A stretch of 44,897 nt of DNA from Candidatus Hydrogenedentota bacterium. Lineage in GTDB: Bacteria > Hydrogenedentota > Hydrogenedentia > Hydrogenedentales > CAITNO01. Each line of letters starts with the position of its first letter. Within the stretch, counting starts at the first letter, position 1. Shown here piece by piece: positions 1 through 8,994 of this stretch. The stretch covers positions 1-44,897 of the forward strand of contig JAAYBR010000028.1 of NCBI GenBank assembly GCA_012730045.1. Direction: 5' to 3'. The notes beneath the pieces are model-generated. The model did not search any database. It was not told the origin of the DNA and saw only the letters and a list, made by a program, of their open reading frames with translations. Both the position numbers and the translations under genes were made by a program.

Positions 1-160
1 TCCGCCGCAGGCGCGGGGGTCTCCGCCGCAGGCGCGGCAGCATCCGCCGCAGGCGCGGGCGCATCCGCCGCAGGCGCGGCAGCATCCGCCTCGGGCGCGG
101 GGGTCTCCGCCGCAGGCGCGGCAGCATCCGCCTCGGGGGCCGGAGCCGCTGCGTCTCCCG
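1..160 (-). repeat. Low-complexity repeats coding the PpiD-like Ala/Pro tail
   Basis: Degenerate direct repeats built on the word gcaggcgcggcagcatccgc (and a tcgggcgcggg variant) fill the first ~160 bases. In the minus-strand frame they read as alternating PAPAADAAAP and PAAET modules. The repeats keep the frame, so they belong to the gene. Such tracts change length easily by slippage and are also prone to assembly error. Confidence 0.8.
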
Positions 161-2012
161 CGGGCTTTTCATCCTCCTCTTTCTCCGGGGCGTATTTTCC
201 CCGGCCCAAAATCCGGTCCATGGCGTCCTGATCCTGGGTAAAACTCACCTGGGCCAGCATGCGCTCGCGGAGGTCCTTCCGGAAGTCGGGCTCGTACTCC
301 GCCAGCAGAGCGCGGATCTCCTGCTCCTTCTTCTGCTTGCGCTCCTCGGGCCACTTGGCCTTGTCCTCCTCCGTCGGGGGGGTCTTCTCAACCAGCTCGA
401 CGAACCAGGTGTCCTGCAGCATGCCCGTGATGGGGCCGGCGACCTTGCCCGGTTCGGCGTTCCCGAGTTTCTCGTAGATGTCGGGCGCGGAGATGTAAAT
501 CTGGTACTGCCAGAGCATGTCCTTGCGGGTGAAGGGCTTCTCGGTGACCTTCACCTCGGCTTTGAGGTCGGGGAACTTCGCCGGAATCTGGTCGAGGGAG
601 GTGATCTCCGCGGCGATGCGCTTGCACAGCTCCTGGAGCTGGGCCTGGGAATCCTCGCGCTTGCGGAGGGCGGCGATGGTGTCGTTGGTCACGCGCTCGC
701 GGATTTCATCGAGCGGGGGCACCACGCCCTCGACAGTCTCCGTCACCTTCGCCACGTAGAGGTAGCTGCGGCCCTGGACCGGGGTGTACAGCGTGTCGTC
801 CTTCTGGCCGGGCACCTGGGAACGGAACGCGGGCACGTCGAAGCGGGGAATGCCGGCGATTTCGGTGCTGGCGGTGGTGAAAACCCCCGTCTGCGCCACG
901 GTGAGGCTGTTTTCCGCGGCGGCGGTCGCCAGATCGGACGCCTTGGCCCGCGCGGCCACGGCGGCCGCCAGGTCTTTGCGCTGCTGCATCTCCTCCTCGG
1001 AGAGCTTCGCCTCCATCACGATCTGCCGGAAGTGGACTTCGCGCGCGCCGTCGTCGGCCGTGCGCTCCTCCTCCACCTTGTAGATGAAATAGCCCGTCGG
1101 CCCGAAGACCGGGTCGCTCACGCCGCCCACAGGCAGGGCGTACAGGGGGGCCATGTGCTCGGTGGGGTTCTCCTCCACTTTCCGCCAGCCCATGTCGCCG
1201 CCCTCGGGGACGGTGAGGGTGGAGTACTCCTTAAACAGGGCGGCGAAGTCCTCGCCGGCGCGGGCGCGGGTGACCGCCTCGACGGCCTTCTCCGGCACGG
1301 GGGGGGCGAGGGACAAGGCGACATAGTCGGCGCGGTTGTCTGCGGGCTTCCGGTACTTCTCCTGATTGTCGGCGAACTGCTTCTGAATCTCCTCCTCCGT
1401 CGGCGTCACGGGCATCTCGATCTTGGCGTACTTGATTTTGAGCTTTGTGTAGTCGGCGGCAAGCTCCTCCTCAATCTTGGCGTCCAGCACGCGCCGGGCG
1501 GGGGCCAGCATGACGGACAGATAGGCCTGCCGGGAGACGCCCTCGCGCATCTCCTGGTAGATGGCATCCCAGTCCTGGGGCATGCTCACCCACTCGTTGT
1601 AGGCCTCGGCATTGAACCGGCCCTCCTCATCCTTGAACATGGGAAGGTCGCGGAGCTGCTTCTCCAGGAAATCCCTGCCCACTTTAAACCCGCGCTTCTG
1701 GTCCTCCACAGTGATCAGCGTGGAGTCAAGCAGCTGCTCCTGGATAGCCTTCACCTGTCCGGCGGCGTCCAGTTCCTCGTAGGTGGGGCGCTGGCCGCCC
1801 CGGCGGGCCATCTGCTGCGCCGTGGCGTCCAGGGCGCGGCGGAACTGGCTTTCGGTGATGGGAACGCCCGCGACCTCCATGACCGGATCGTCGGAAACCT
1901 CGGTGCTCCTCTGCTGGCTGGGCATGCCGAAGAAGAAGACAAAGGGAATGCCGATGAAGATCAGAATGAGCACCAAAATCAGTTTCCGGTGCTTCCGCAT
2001 GAAATCCTGCAT
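1..2012 (-). CDS. PpiD/SurA-like periplasmic peptidyl-prolyl isomerase (3' end beyond window)
   Basis: The protein is an inner-membrane-anchored periplasmic folding factor. About 670 residues are visible and the reading frame is still open at base 1. It begins MQDFMRKHRK and has one membrane anchor at about residues 9-28, then a SurA_N-like helical region (starts VMEVAGVPITESQFRRAL), the arrangement of PpiD. A parvulin-like region lies near residues 230-330, with a GGDMGW motif and a segment PVGGVSDPVFGPTGYFIYKV. I chose ATG 2012 because GGAGG sits about 9 nt upstream; a second in-frame ATG at 2000 is less well placed. The visible C-terminus is a long Ala/Pro/Glu/Asp tail made by DNA repeats. 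Catalytic isomerase activity cannot be judged by eye, since many PpiD parvulin domains are inactive. Confidence 0.85.
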   Translation of the reverse strand, partial: MQDFMRKHRKLILVLILIFIGIPFVFFFGMPSQQRSTEVSDDPVMEVAGVPITESQFRRALDATAQQMARRGGQRPTYEELDAAGQVKAIQEQLLDSTLITVEDQKRGFKVGRDFLEKQLRDLPMFKDEEGRFNAEAYNEWVSMPQDWDAIYQEMREGVSRQAYLSVMLAPARRVLDAKIEEELAADYTKLKIKYAKIEMPVTPTEEEIQKQFADNQEKYRKPADNRADYVALSLAPPVPEKAVEAVTRARAGEDFAALFKEYSTLTVPEGGDMGWRKVEENPTEHMAPLYALPVGGVSDPVFGPTGYFIYKVEEERTADDGAREVHFRQIVMEAKLSEEEMQQRKDLAAAVAARAKASDLATAAAENSLTVAQTGVFTTASTEIAGIPRFDVPAFRSQVPGQKDDTLYTPVQGRSYLYVAKVTETVEGVVPPLDEIRERVTNDTIAALRKREDSQAQLQELCKRIAAEITSLDQIPAKFPDLKAEVKVTEKPFTRKDMLWQYQIYISAPDIYEKLGNAEPGKVAGPITGMLQDTWFVELVEKTPPTEEDKAKWPEERKQKKEQEIRALLAEYEPDFRKDLRERMLAQVSFTQDQDAMDRILGRGKYAPEKEEDEKPAGDAAAPAPEADAAAPAAETPAPEADAAAPAADAPAPAADAAAPAAETPAPAA

Positions 2013-2207
2013 GAAGAAAATCCTCCTGAACCGGTGTGGCCGCTCAGGTCCGAAAGGTTGGGCTGCGAAGGCCGGCGGCCCCGTGCCGCGCGCATTCCTC
2101 GACTGCCGCCCGCGGCGCGCCGCAGGCCGCAAAACTCTATCACACCGCCCCGGGAACGCGCAAACAGCGGGGAATCCAAGAACTCGGGGAACGGGCGGGG
2201 CGGGAGG

Positions 2208-3200
2208 CTAATCGCCCTTGACGCGGTCGAGGAGGACGGCGGCCAGGATGACCAGGCCGAGGGTCACCTGCTGGCCGAAGGTCTCGATGCCGATCCAGTT
2301 GAGGCCGCTGTTGAGGACGGAAACCACCAGCAGGCCGACGAAGGTGCCCGCGATGGACCCGCGGCCGCCGCTGAGGCTGGTGCCGCCGACCACGACCGCC
2401 GCGATGACGGACAATTCGTCGCCGAGGCCGATTTTCGGGTCGCCGGACCCCAAACGGGAGGTCAGCATGAGCCCGGCCAGCACGGCGAGGGCGCCGCACA
2501 GGGTGTAGACCAGCCATTTGACCCGCATGACGGGCACGCCGCTCAGGCGGGCGGACTCCTCGTTGCCGCCGATGGCGCGGGTGTAGCGCCCGAAGCGGGT
2601 GTGGTTGAGCAGGACGAAGCCCGCCGCCAGAACGAGCATGAACAGCACCACGCTCACGGGCAGTTTCCCGAAGAGCTGGCCCCGGCCAAGCCAGGTGTAC
2701 TCCGGGGGCAGGGGGCTGATGGGCTTGCCGTCGGTGAGCAGGTTGCCCAGGCCGCGCAGGGAGCTCATGAGCGCGAGAGTAGCAATGAACGGCGGGATGC
2801 GCAGCCGGGTGACCAGCAGGCCGGTGGCGCTGCCCGCGCACATGCCCACGGCAAGGGCGGCGCACCACCCCGCAAGAATCCAAACCCAGGCGGGGCTCTG
2901 GCCATGCCGGACGACGGTGGCGGAGAGGACGCCTCCGAAGGCCATGAGCGACCCGACGGACAGGTCAATGCCGCCGGTGATGATGACGAAGGTCATGCCG
3001 ACAGCCATCACTCCGAAGATGGCCGACTGGTTCAGCACCATCATCATGGTGTTGAACGAGGTGAACCCGGGGTTGTCCTGCGAGCGGCCGATCATCTCGA
3101 AAACGGCCAGCTCCAGGAAGAGCGCGGCCACCAGGGGGCCGAAGGTCCAGAGATTTCTGCGCAGCGAGTCCATCCGCGCCGCGCCCGCGCCCTCAGCCAT
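2208..3200 (-). CDS. Sugar ABC transporter permease, RbsC family
   Basis: A multi-pass inner-membrane permease of 330 residues, the usual length for the ribose/xylose/galactose (BPD_transp_2) family. Hydrophobic helices run through the protein. Family-typical stretches include GGIDLSVGSLMAFGG near residue 70 and VVVGGTSLSGGRGSIAGTFVG near residue 270. It would pair with the ATPase and binding protein encoded just upstream. The start overlaps the end of the ATPase gene by 8 nt, which indicates translational coupling. The family is certain; the sugar is not. No obvious strong terminator follows in the 195 nt before the PpiD-like gene. Confidence 0.93.
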   Translation of the reverse strand: MAEGAGAARMDSLRRNLWTFGPLVAALFLELAVFEMIGRSQDNPGFTSFNTMMMVLNQSAIFGVMAVGMTFVIITGGIDLSVGSLMAFGGVLSATVVRHGQSPAWVWILAGWCAALAVGMCAGSATGLLVTRLRIPPFIATLALMSSLRGLGNLLTDGKPISPLPPEYTWLGRGQLFGKLPVSVVLFMLVLAAGFVLLNHTRFGRYTRAIGGNEESARLSGVPVMRVKWLVYTLCGALAVLAGLMLTSRLGSGDPKIGLGDELSVIAAVVVGGTSLSGGRGSIAGTFVGLLVVSVLNSGLNWIGIETFGQQVTLGLVILAAVLLDRVKGD

Positions 3201-4698
3201 GCCGCGCCCCTCCGCCCGTGGCCAGCTGCATGATCCGCTCCTGGGTGGCCTCGGCGCGGGAGAGCCCGCCCGCGAGGCGGCCCTCGTGCATCACGAGGAT
3301 GCGGTCGCACATGCCGAGCACCTCGGGCAGCTCGCTGGAGACCATGAGCACCGCGGCCCCGCGCTCCAGCAGGGCGTTCATGAGCCGGAATATTTCGGTT
3401 TTCGCCCCCACGTCCACGCCGCGGGTGGGCTCGTCAAACATGAGGATGCCGGCCTGGGTGAAGAGCCAGCGCGCCAGCACCACCTTCTGCTGGGTGCCGC
3501 CGCTGAGAAGCTGGACGGCCTGCTCCACCGAGGGGGTCTTGATCTGCAGCTCGCGCACGAAGTCCTCGGCGACCCGGCGCTCCTCGCCGCCGCTGACGAA
3601 GCCCCTGCGGACCAGCGCGCCGAGGTTGGCCAGGGTGATGTTCTCGCGCACGGACATGCCGAGCACGAGCCCCTGGTTCTTGCGGTCCTCGGTCAGGAGG
3701 CCGACGCCGTGCGCGATGGCGTCGCGGGGCGAGGAGACGGCCACCTCTTTCCCGTCCACGAAGACGCGTCCGGCGCTGAGCCGGTCGGCGCCGAAGATGG
3801 CGCGGACCACCTCGGTGCGCCGGGAGCCGACGAGGCCGGTCAGGCCGACGATCTCGCCCGCGTGCAGGGAGAACCCCACGTCGTGGAAGAGCCCCTCGCG
3901 GGCGAGCCCCTCCACGCGCAGGCGCTCGGCGCCGCGGGGCAGGGACACCTTGGGGAACTCCTCGGTGAGTTCCCGGCCCACCATCATGCGGATGATGTCC
4001 TCGCGGGTGAGGTCGGCGACGTCGCGGGTGGCGACGTGCCGCCCGTCGCGCATGACGGTGGCGCGGTCGCCGATCTGAAAGACCTCCTCCAGCCGGTGGG
4101 AGATGTAGAGGATGCCCATGCCGCGTCCGCGCAGCTCGCCGATGAGCGTGAAGAGCGAGGCCAGCTCGTGGTCCGTGAGGGTGGCGGAGGGCTCGTCCAT
4201 GACCAGGATGCGGGCGTTGACGGAGACGGCCTTGGCGATCTCCACCATCTGCATCTGGGCCACGCTGAGGCGGTTCACGGGCAGGCGCACGTCCAGCGTG
4301 ACGCCCATGTGCCGCAGCACCTCCTCCGCGTCGCGGCGCAGGCGCGCGCCGTCTATGAACGGGGTCTTTCCGACGCGCGGCTCGCGGCCGAGGAAGATGT
4401 TCTCCGCCACGGAGAGGAAGGGGCTCAGGTTGAACTCCTGGTAGATCATGCTGACGCCCAGCTCCCGCGCGCGGGCGGGGCTGGTGACGGGGGCGGGGCG
4501 CCCCCCGATGAGGATGTCCCCGGCGTCGGCGGGCTGGGCGCCCGCGAGGATTTTCATGAGGGTGGACTTGCCCGCGCCGTTCTCGCCGAGCAGGCAGTGC
4601 ACCTCGCCCTCCCGGAGGTCGAGGGAGACGTCGTCCAGGGCGAGCACGCCGGGGAACTGCTTGGTGATCCCCCGCATTTCGAGGAGCAGGTCAGCCAC
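3193..4698 (-). CDS. Sugar ABC transporter ATP-binding protein, RbsA/MglA family
   Basis: This 501-residue cytoplasmic ATPase has two tandem ABC domains, as is normal for monosaccharide importers. The first domain has an intact Walker A (GENGAGKST, about residue 39) and Walker B (ILVMDEPSATLTDHE). The second has the degenerate Walker A usual for the family (GLTGLVGSRRTEV) but a clear signature LLSGGTQQKV and Walker B ILMFDEPTRGVDVGA. It powers uptake through the RbsC-like permease. It overlaps the downstream permease by 8 nt and the upstream binding-protein gene by 8 nt, so the three genes are one operon. Confidence 0.95.
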   Translation of the reverse strand: MADLLLEMRGITKQFPGVLALDDVSLDLREGEVHCLLGENGAGKSTLMKILAGAQPADAGDILIGGRPAPVTSPARARELGVSMIYQEFNLSPFLSVAENIFLGREPRVGKTPFIDGARLRRDAEEVLRHMGVTLDVRLPVNRLSVAQMQMVEIAKAVSVNARILVMDEPSATLTDHELASLFTLIGELRGRGMGILYISHRLEEVFQIGDRATVMRDGRHVATRDVADLTREDIIRMMVGRELTEEFPKVSLPRGAERLRVEGLAREGLFHDVGFSLHAGEIVGLTGLVGSRRTEVVRAIFGADRLSAGRVFVDGKEVAVSSPRDAIAHGVGLLTEDRKNQGLVLGMSVRENITLANLGALVRRGFVSGGEERRVAEDFVRELQIKTPSVEQAVQLLSGGTQQKVVLARWLFTQAGILMFDEPTRGVDVGAKTEIFRLMNALLERGAAVLMVSSELPEVLGMCDRILVMHEGRLAGGLSRAEATQERIMQLATGGGARHG

Positions 4699-5656
4699 CG
4701 GCGGCCGCCCCTTCCAGGCTTTCCTTGGTGATCATCCCGACGTCCACCGGGCGCTCCTTGGGGAGCTCCACGCCGTTGAGGTGGTCGGCGATGGTCTGAA
4801 TGACCGCCTTGCCGATCTCCTTGGGGAACTGCACGGCGTCCGCCTTGAGGGCCTTGCCCGCGCGGATGGCGTCCGCCGCCTCGGGGGTGCCGTCAAAGCC
4901 GACGATGATGATCTTGTCCTGGAGCCCGGCGGCCTCCACGGCGGCGAGGGCGCCGAGGGCGGAGTCGTCGTTGATGCCGAAGATGGCGGCAAGGTCGGGG
5001 TTCGCCTGGAGCAGGTCCTGGGTCACGCGGAGCGCCTTGTCGCGCTGGCCCTCGCCGGGGACCCGCGCCACGATCTGGATGCCGGGGCTCTTGGCGATCT
5101 CTTCCGTGAACCCCGCCGTGCGGTCCTGCACCGAGGTGACGCTGGGATGGTCCACAATGGCGATTTTGCCCTGGCCGTTGAGCTGCTTCACGAGGTATTC
5201 GGCGAGAATCTTGCCGCCCTTGTAGTTGTCCGAGGCGATGTGGCAGACCACGTCGGCGCCCTTCGCCGCGATGTCGGCGGTGAACACCGGGATGCCCTTG
5301 GCCCGCGCGTCGGCCACCACGGGCGTGATGCCGCTGGAGTCCGTGGGCGCGAGGATGATGGCGTCCACGCCCTGGGCGATGAACATCTCCATCTGGTCGT
5401 TCTGGCGGCGGCTGTCAAACTCGGCGAACTGCGTCTTGAGCTTGAACCCGTGGCGCGCCGCCTCCTCCCGCATCTCCGCGATCATGTCCTGGTAGAAGAT
5501 GTGCGTCTGCGTCAGCAGCGCGGCGCCGATCACCTTCTCCTTGGCGGCGTCCGGCGCCTGGCCGTCCGCGGGCTGCGCCGCGTCCCCGCCGGACCCGCAC
5601 CCCGAGACCACCGCCGCAAGCGCCGCGCACACAATGAGCATTCCCAGTTTTCGCAT
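4691..5656 (-). CDS. Sugar-binding lipoprotein of the ABC importer, RbsB-like
   Basis: A 321-residue periplasmic binding protein of the Peripla_BP_4 family. The N-terminus is a lipoprotein signal with a lipobox ending VVSGCGSGG, so it should be tethered to a membrane. Family features include AALLTQTHIFYQDMIAEMREEA, APTDSSGITPVVADARAKGIPVF and FGINDDSALGALAAVEAAG. It is the first gene of the importer operon (binding protein, ATPase, permease). A good ribosome site AAGGAGA lies about 9 nt before ATG 5656. The ligand is not readable from sequence; ribose, xylose, galactose, inositol or autoinducer-2-like sugars are all possible. No convincing minus-strand promoter was found in the AT-rich stretch near 5800-5850. 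Confidence 0.93.
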   Translation of the reverse strand: MRKLGMLIVCAALAAVVSGCGSGGDAAQPADGQAPDAAKEKVIGAALLTQTHIFYQDMIAEMREEAARHGFKLKTQFAEFDSRRQNDQMEMFIAQGVDAIILAPTDSSGITPVVADARAKGIPVFTADIAAKGADVVCHIASDNYKGGKILAEYLVKQLNGQGKIAIVDHPSVTSVQDRTAGFTEEIAKSPGIQIVARVPGEGQRDKALRVTQDLLQANPDLAAIFGINDDSALGALAAVEAAGLQDKIIIVGFDGTPEAADAIRAGKALKADAVQFPKEIGKAVIQTIADHLNGVELPKERPVDVGMITKESLEGAAAGG

Positions 5657-5825
5657 GGATCGGTTCTCCTTGGGGGCTCCACTCTACCGCGCGGGCATGG
5701 CACGGCGCAAGACGGGCTGGCACCCGGCGCCGTGCGGCGGGCGGCTTCTGTCACCGCGCCCCGTCGGCCTGAGGCGCCGCACATGCTGACTGCGCATTTG
5801 TTTTCACCCTATAAGAAAAAAATAC

Positions 5826-5855
5826 TTGATTGCCTTCCGTTAACCCTGCTAAACT
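5826..5855 (+). promoter_or_regulatory. Candidate sigma-70-type promoter for the DUF2946-like gene
   Basis: TTGATT at 5826-5831 and TAAACT at 5850-5855 are separated by 18 nt and lie in an unusually AT-rich patch. Each box matches the consensus at four of six bases. Transcription would begin near 5862, which supports the start at 5896 over the in-frame ATG at 5830. Confidence 0.5.
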
Positions 5856-5895
5856 CGCCCCGGTTCCGAATAGGCAGGGAAGCAGGCTCCGTTTC

Positions 5896-6210
5896 ATGGA
5901 CACGATCCGAAAACGCGCGATCCGTCGGGCATTTCTGGGCTGCACCGCAGTCCTGCTGCTGATGTTTGGGATTGCGGCGGTGCATGAGAGCATCCCCGGC
6001 CTGTGCGAGGAGCGGGACGATTCCAGCCAAAGCGGCAGGGAATACTGCCCCTTCTGCAAACTGATCCACAGTCCCCTGGTCACGAGCGCTCCGGCGCTCC
6101 TTCCCGCACCGGCGGCGCTGCCGCTCCCGCTCTGCGATGAACGGGCCGTTTCGCCCACCGCGCGCGTGTGGCAGGCCTGGCAGGTGCGCGGCCCTCCCCT
6201 GCCCGCGTAG
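5896..6210 (+). CDS. Small membrane-anchored DUF2946-like protein
   Basis: A protein of 104 residues with one hydrophobic segment (AFLGCTAVLLLMFGIAAV, about residues 13-30), then a short loop holding CPFCKLIHSP, a CxxC pair followed by His. The remaining 50 residues are rich in Pro, Leu and Ala. Short membrane proteins with a CPxC motif of this layout fall in the DUF2946 group, often found beside metal or redox genes; that family match is tentative. ATG 5896 is preferred because an upstream in-frame ATG at 5830 would lie inside the promoter. The CxxC could bind a metal or be redox active, but nothing nearby settles it. Confidence 0.55.
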   Translation: MDTIRKRAIRRAFLGCTAVLLLMFGIAAVHESIPGLCEERDDSSQSGREYCPFCKLIHSPLVTSAPALLPAPAALPLPLCDERAVSPTARVWQAWQVRGPPLPA

Positions 6211-6381
6211 CCCCCATCCCCCCCAAACCCCCTCTGACAAAAAAAAGCGGACAGCGGCTGTCACCGCCATCCGCGCCGCCCCCATCCCATTTTCGGGTGG
6301 AGGCATGCACTCTCATTCTCATTCAAAGAAACATTCCCGCGGCCCGGCGGCATTCCCGCCGGCCGCAGAAAGGCTTGCCCC
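6211..6381. other. Intergenic stretch with a hairpin followed by T8 on the minus strand
   Basis: On the minus strand an imperfect hairpin (about 6247-6271, stem GACAG/CTGTC plus GCG/CGC) is followed by eight T residues (6240-6247). It has terminator shape for transcripts entering from the pseudopilin side, but no minus-strand gene lies upstream, so its role is unclear. The rest shows nothing beyond the leader of the pseudopilin gene. Confidence 0.3.
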
Positions 6382-7332
6382 ATGAAGAACAGACACGGTT
6401 TCACGCTGATTGAACTGCTGGTGGTGATCGCCATCATCGGCATCCTGGCCGCCATCCTGCTGCCCGCGCTGGCGCGGGCGCGCGAGGCGGCCCGGCGGGC
6501 CTCCTGCCAGAACAACCTGAAGCAGATGGGCCTGGTGACGAAGATGTACGCCAACGAGGCGAAGGGGGCGTTCCCGCCCATGAAGACCCGCGGCTGCGAC
6601 GGGTCCGTCCGCGCGATGGAGCAGATGGCGAGCATGGAGGCCCTGTATCCCGAGTACTTGACCGATTTCGCCGTGCTGCTCTGCCCCAGCTCCATCGGCG
6701 GCGCGACGCCCGGGGAGCGCTGGGACGAGGGGGAGACGGTCAGCCCGTGGTTCCGCGAGTGGACGGGGTCGAACAACGGCATCGTGGAGCCCTGCGAGGT
6801 GGGCGACTTCCCGTACACCTATGTCGGCTTCGCCATCACGACGGACATGTCGGACACGGCCGTCAAGTGCCAGGCCCTCTGGGACAGCGTGTTTGACCCG
6901 GCCGACGGTCTGGCGGCGCGCATCACGGCGAACACGGCCGCAGCCGATGAGGACTGGGCCACGTTGGTTCCCGGCACGGGAACGGGCGGCAGCGACACCA
7001 TCTACCGCCTGCGCGAGGGCATCGAGCGCTTCCTCATCACGGACATCAACAACCCCGGCGGCTCCGCCCAGGCGCAGTCCATCCTTCCTGTGATGTGGGA
7101 TGTGATCTGCGACGAGGCGTCCCACTTCAACCATGTGCCGGGAGGGTCGAACGTCCTGTTCATGGACGGGCATGTGGAGTTTCTGCGGTGGCCCGGCGCC
7201 CAGGGGCCCGCGGGTGCCTGGACCAACCCCGAGACCGGCGGACCGCTCCCCGTGGGCACCGCGTTCCCCATGAGCGCGGGGGGCATGATCTTCCACGAGG
7301 CGTCCCACGTCTACGGCGCCCTGCTTCCGTAA
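6382..7332 (+). CDS. DUF1559-type pseudopilin / type II secretion major pseudopilin-like protein
   Basis: The 316-residue protein starts with a classic class III signal: a short basic leader ending in Gly, then [20 protein letters not shown] with Glu at mature position 5. A prepilin peptidase should cut before Phe7 and methylate it. The helix is followed by [21 protein letters not shown], and the C-terminus holds [16 protein letters not shown], the H-x9-DG-type region typical of the large DUF1559 families of Planctomycetota and related phyla. These proteins are thought to form pilus-like or secretion fibres at the surface. The gene stands alone and ends in a strong terminator. An AG-rich GAAAGG lies upstream of ATG 6382. 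Confidence 0.93.
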   Translation: MKNRHGFTLIELLVVIAIIGILAAILLPALARAREAARRASCQNNLKQMGLVTKMYANEAKGAFPPMKTRGCDGSVRAMEQMASMEALYPEYLTDFAVLLCPSSIGGATPGERWDEGETVSPWFREWTGSNNGIVEPCEVGDFPYTYVGFAITTDMSDTAVKCQALWDSVFDPADGLAARITANTAAADEDWATLVPGTGTGGSDTIYRLREGIERFLITDINNPGGSAQAQSILPVMWDVICDEASHFNHVPGGSNVLFMDGHVEFLRWPGAQGPAGAWTNPETGGPLPVGTAFPMSAGGMIFHEASHVYGALLP

Positions 7333-7344
7333 CCTCCCTTTTCG

Positions 7345-7380
7345 GGCCCCGGCATCCCTCGCTCTTGGGATGCCGGGGCC
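7345..7380 (+). terminator. Intrinsic terminator after the pseudopilin gene
   Basis: A perfect 14-bp stem (7345-7358 with 7367-7380) closes an 8-nt loop and is followed by TTCCCGTTCTT. It starts 12 nt after the stop codon. Confidence 0.85.
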
Positions 7381-7503
7381 TTCCCGTTCTTGCCCCGCCC
7401 CCTGCGGTGATTTGACTTGACCCTCCCGGATGGGCGACAACACGGGGGACGGGTTCTCCCGCGCCGGTCAGACAGCGCGCGGGCAAGCCGGGAGGGATGC
7501 GCC

Positions 7504-8988
7504 ATGTCAGACACGCGAAACCAGCCGGAACCCCTCGGGATGGAGATTCCCCCGCGGGGGGTGGACCGGCAGGTGTTGCTGGACCGGCTGAAGGCGCTTC
7601 AGGCCGGGGATGTGCACTGGCGGGAGCACAAGGTGTTCGGGCTGGTCTACAAGCACAGCGACGCCCACACGGAGTTTCTGAAGGAGGCCCACGGCCTCTA
7701 CTTCTCCGAGAACGGCCTCAATCCCATGGCGTTCAAGAGCCTCCAGCAGCTGGAGCGGGAGGTGGTGCGCATGTGCGCCGCCCTGTTCCACGGCGGGGAC
7801 GGCATGGCGGGCTGCATGACCTCCGGCGGCACGGAGAGCCTGCTGCTGACCGTGCTGGCCCACCGGAACCACGCCCGGCGGACGCGCCCCTGGATCCGCC
7901 GCCCGGAGATCGTGGTCCCCGAATCGGCCCACACGGCCTTCACCAAGGCGGGCGAGTGTTTCGGCGTGCGCATTGTCAAGGCACCCTGCGGCCCGGACTA
8001 CGCTGCGGACCTTCGGGAGATGGAGCGGCGCATCACGGGGCGCACAATCCTGCTGGTGGGCTCCGCACCCTGCTATCCCTACGGCGTGCTCGACCCCATC
8101 GCGGAGCTGGGGGAACTGGCGGCGCGGCGCGGGCTGCCGCTGCATGTGGACGCGTGCCTCGGCGGGTTCTTCCTTCCGTGGCTCGGAGACCTGGGCGTGG
8201 ACATCCCGCCCTTCGACTTCCGCGTGCCGGGGGTGACCTCGCTCTCCGCGGACATCCACAAGTACGGCTACGCCGCGAAGGGCGCCTCGCTGCTGCTGTA
8301 CCGCAGCCCGGCGGTCTTTGCGGACCAGGTCTTCGCGGATGTGGACTGGTGCGGCGGGGCCTACGGCGGGGCAACCCTCGCGGGCACGCGCCCCGGCGGC
8401 CCGATCGCGGCGGCCTGGGCGGCGCTGCACGCCCTGGGCCGCGAGGGCTATGCGGCCAACGCGCGGACCATCCTGGACGCCGCCGGACGCCTCATCGAGG
8501 GGGTGCGCGCCGTGCCCGGACTGTGCGTGCTGGGGAACCCGGTCATCGGGGTGGTCGCCGTGGGCGCGACAGACCCCGCCGTGCGAATGTACGCTGTGGC
8601 CGACCTGCTGGAGGCCAAAGGCTGGCACATCAACCGCCTGCAGAAGCCGGAAAGCCTCCAGGTGATCCTGAACGCGGGGCACGCCGCGGTGATTGACCCG
8701 CTGCTGGCGGACCTGAGGGAGGCCGTCGCGCATGTCCGCGCGAACCCGGACACGGCCTTCGAGGGCAGCGCGCCCATGTACGGCCTCATCGCAAACATGC
8801 CGCTCCGGCGGGTGGTCCGAAAGAACCTGGTCTCCATCTTCACCAACATGCACACGGTCGGCGAACCCGGCCCGGAGGACGCCGGGGAGGAGGAGAAGGA
8901 TCCCGTGGCGGTGCCCCCGGCGGTGCTGTGGCTGATGCGCGCCCGCGCGCGGCTTGGGCGGCTTTTCGCGCCGCGGCGGGGGGACTGA
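7504..8988 (+). CDS. Sphingosine-1-phosphate lyase family PLP-dependent enzyme
   Basis: This 494-residue fold-type I PLP enzyme resembles eukaryotic sphingosine-1-phosphate lyase over nearly its whole length rather than only the general decarboxylase fold. Landmarks in order are GCMTSGGTESLLLT (phosphate binding), VPESAHTAFTKAGECFG, LPLHVDACLGGFFLP, FDFRVPGVTSLSADIHKYGYA with the PLP lysine at K253, and AGTRPGGPIAAAWAAL. Known members cleave phosphorylated sphingoid bases to an aldehyde and phosphoethanolamine; related bacterial enzymes decarboxylate amino acids. The start is ATG 7504, with GGAGGG 7 nt before it; longer in-frame extensions lack a ribosome site. Unlike the human enzyme there is no N-terminal membrane helix. 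The downstream TauE gene starts 6 nt after the stop, so the two are probably co-transcribed. Confidence 0.88.
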   Translation: MSDTRNQPEPLGMEIPPRGVDRQVLLDRLKALQAGDVHWREHKVFGLVYKHSDAHTEFLKEAHGLYFSENGLNPMAFKSLQQLEREVVRMCAALFHGGDGMAGCMTSGGTESLLLTVLAHRNHARRTRPWIRRPEIVVPESAHTAFTKAGECFGVRIVKAPCGPDYAADLREMERRITGRTILLVGSAPCYPYGVLDPIAELGELAARRGLPLHVDACLGGFFLPWLGDLGVDIPPFDFRVPGVTSLSADIHKYGYAAKGASLLLYRSPAVFADQVFADVDWCGGAYGGATLAGTRPGGPIAAAWAALHALGREGYAANARTILDAAGRLIEGVRAVPGLCVLGNPVIGVVAVGATDPAVRMYAVADLLEAKGWHINRLQKPESLQVILNAGHAAVIDPLLADLREAVAHVRANPDTAFEGSAPMYGLIANMPLRRVVRKNLVSIFTNMHTVGEPGPEDAGEEEKDPVAVPPAVLWLMRARARLGRLFAPRRGD

Positions 8989-8994
8989 GGGCGC

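Noticed and set aside
1032-3233. Very long open frame on the plus strand (733 codons)
   Set aside because: It runs antisense to the PpiD-like and permease genes, has His/Gly/Arg-rich nonsense composition and no ribosome site. Long antisense frames are expected at this GC content.
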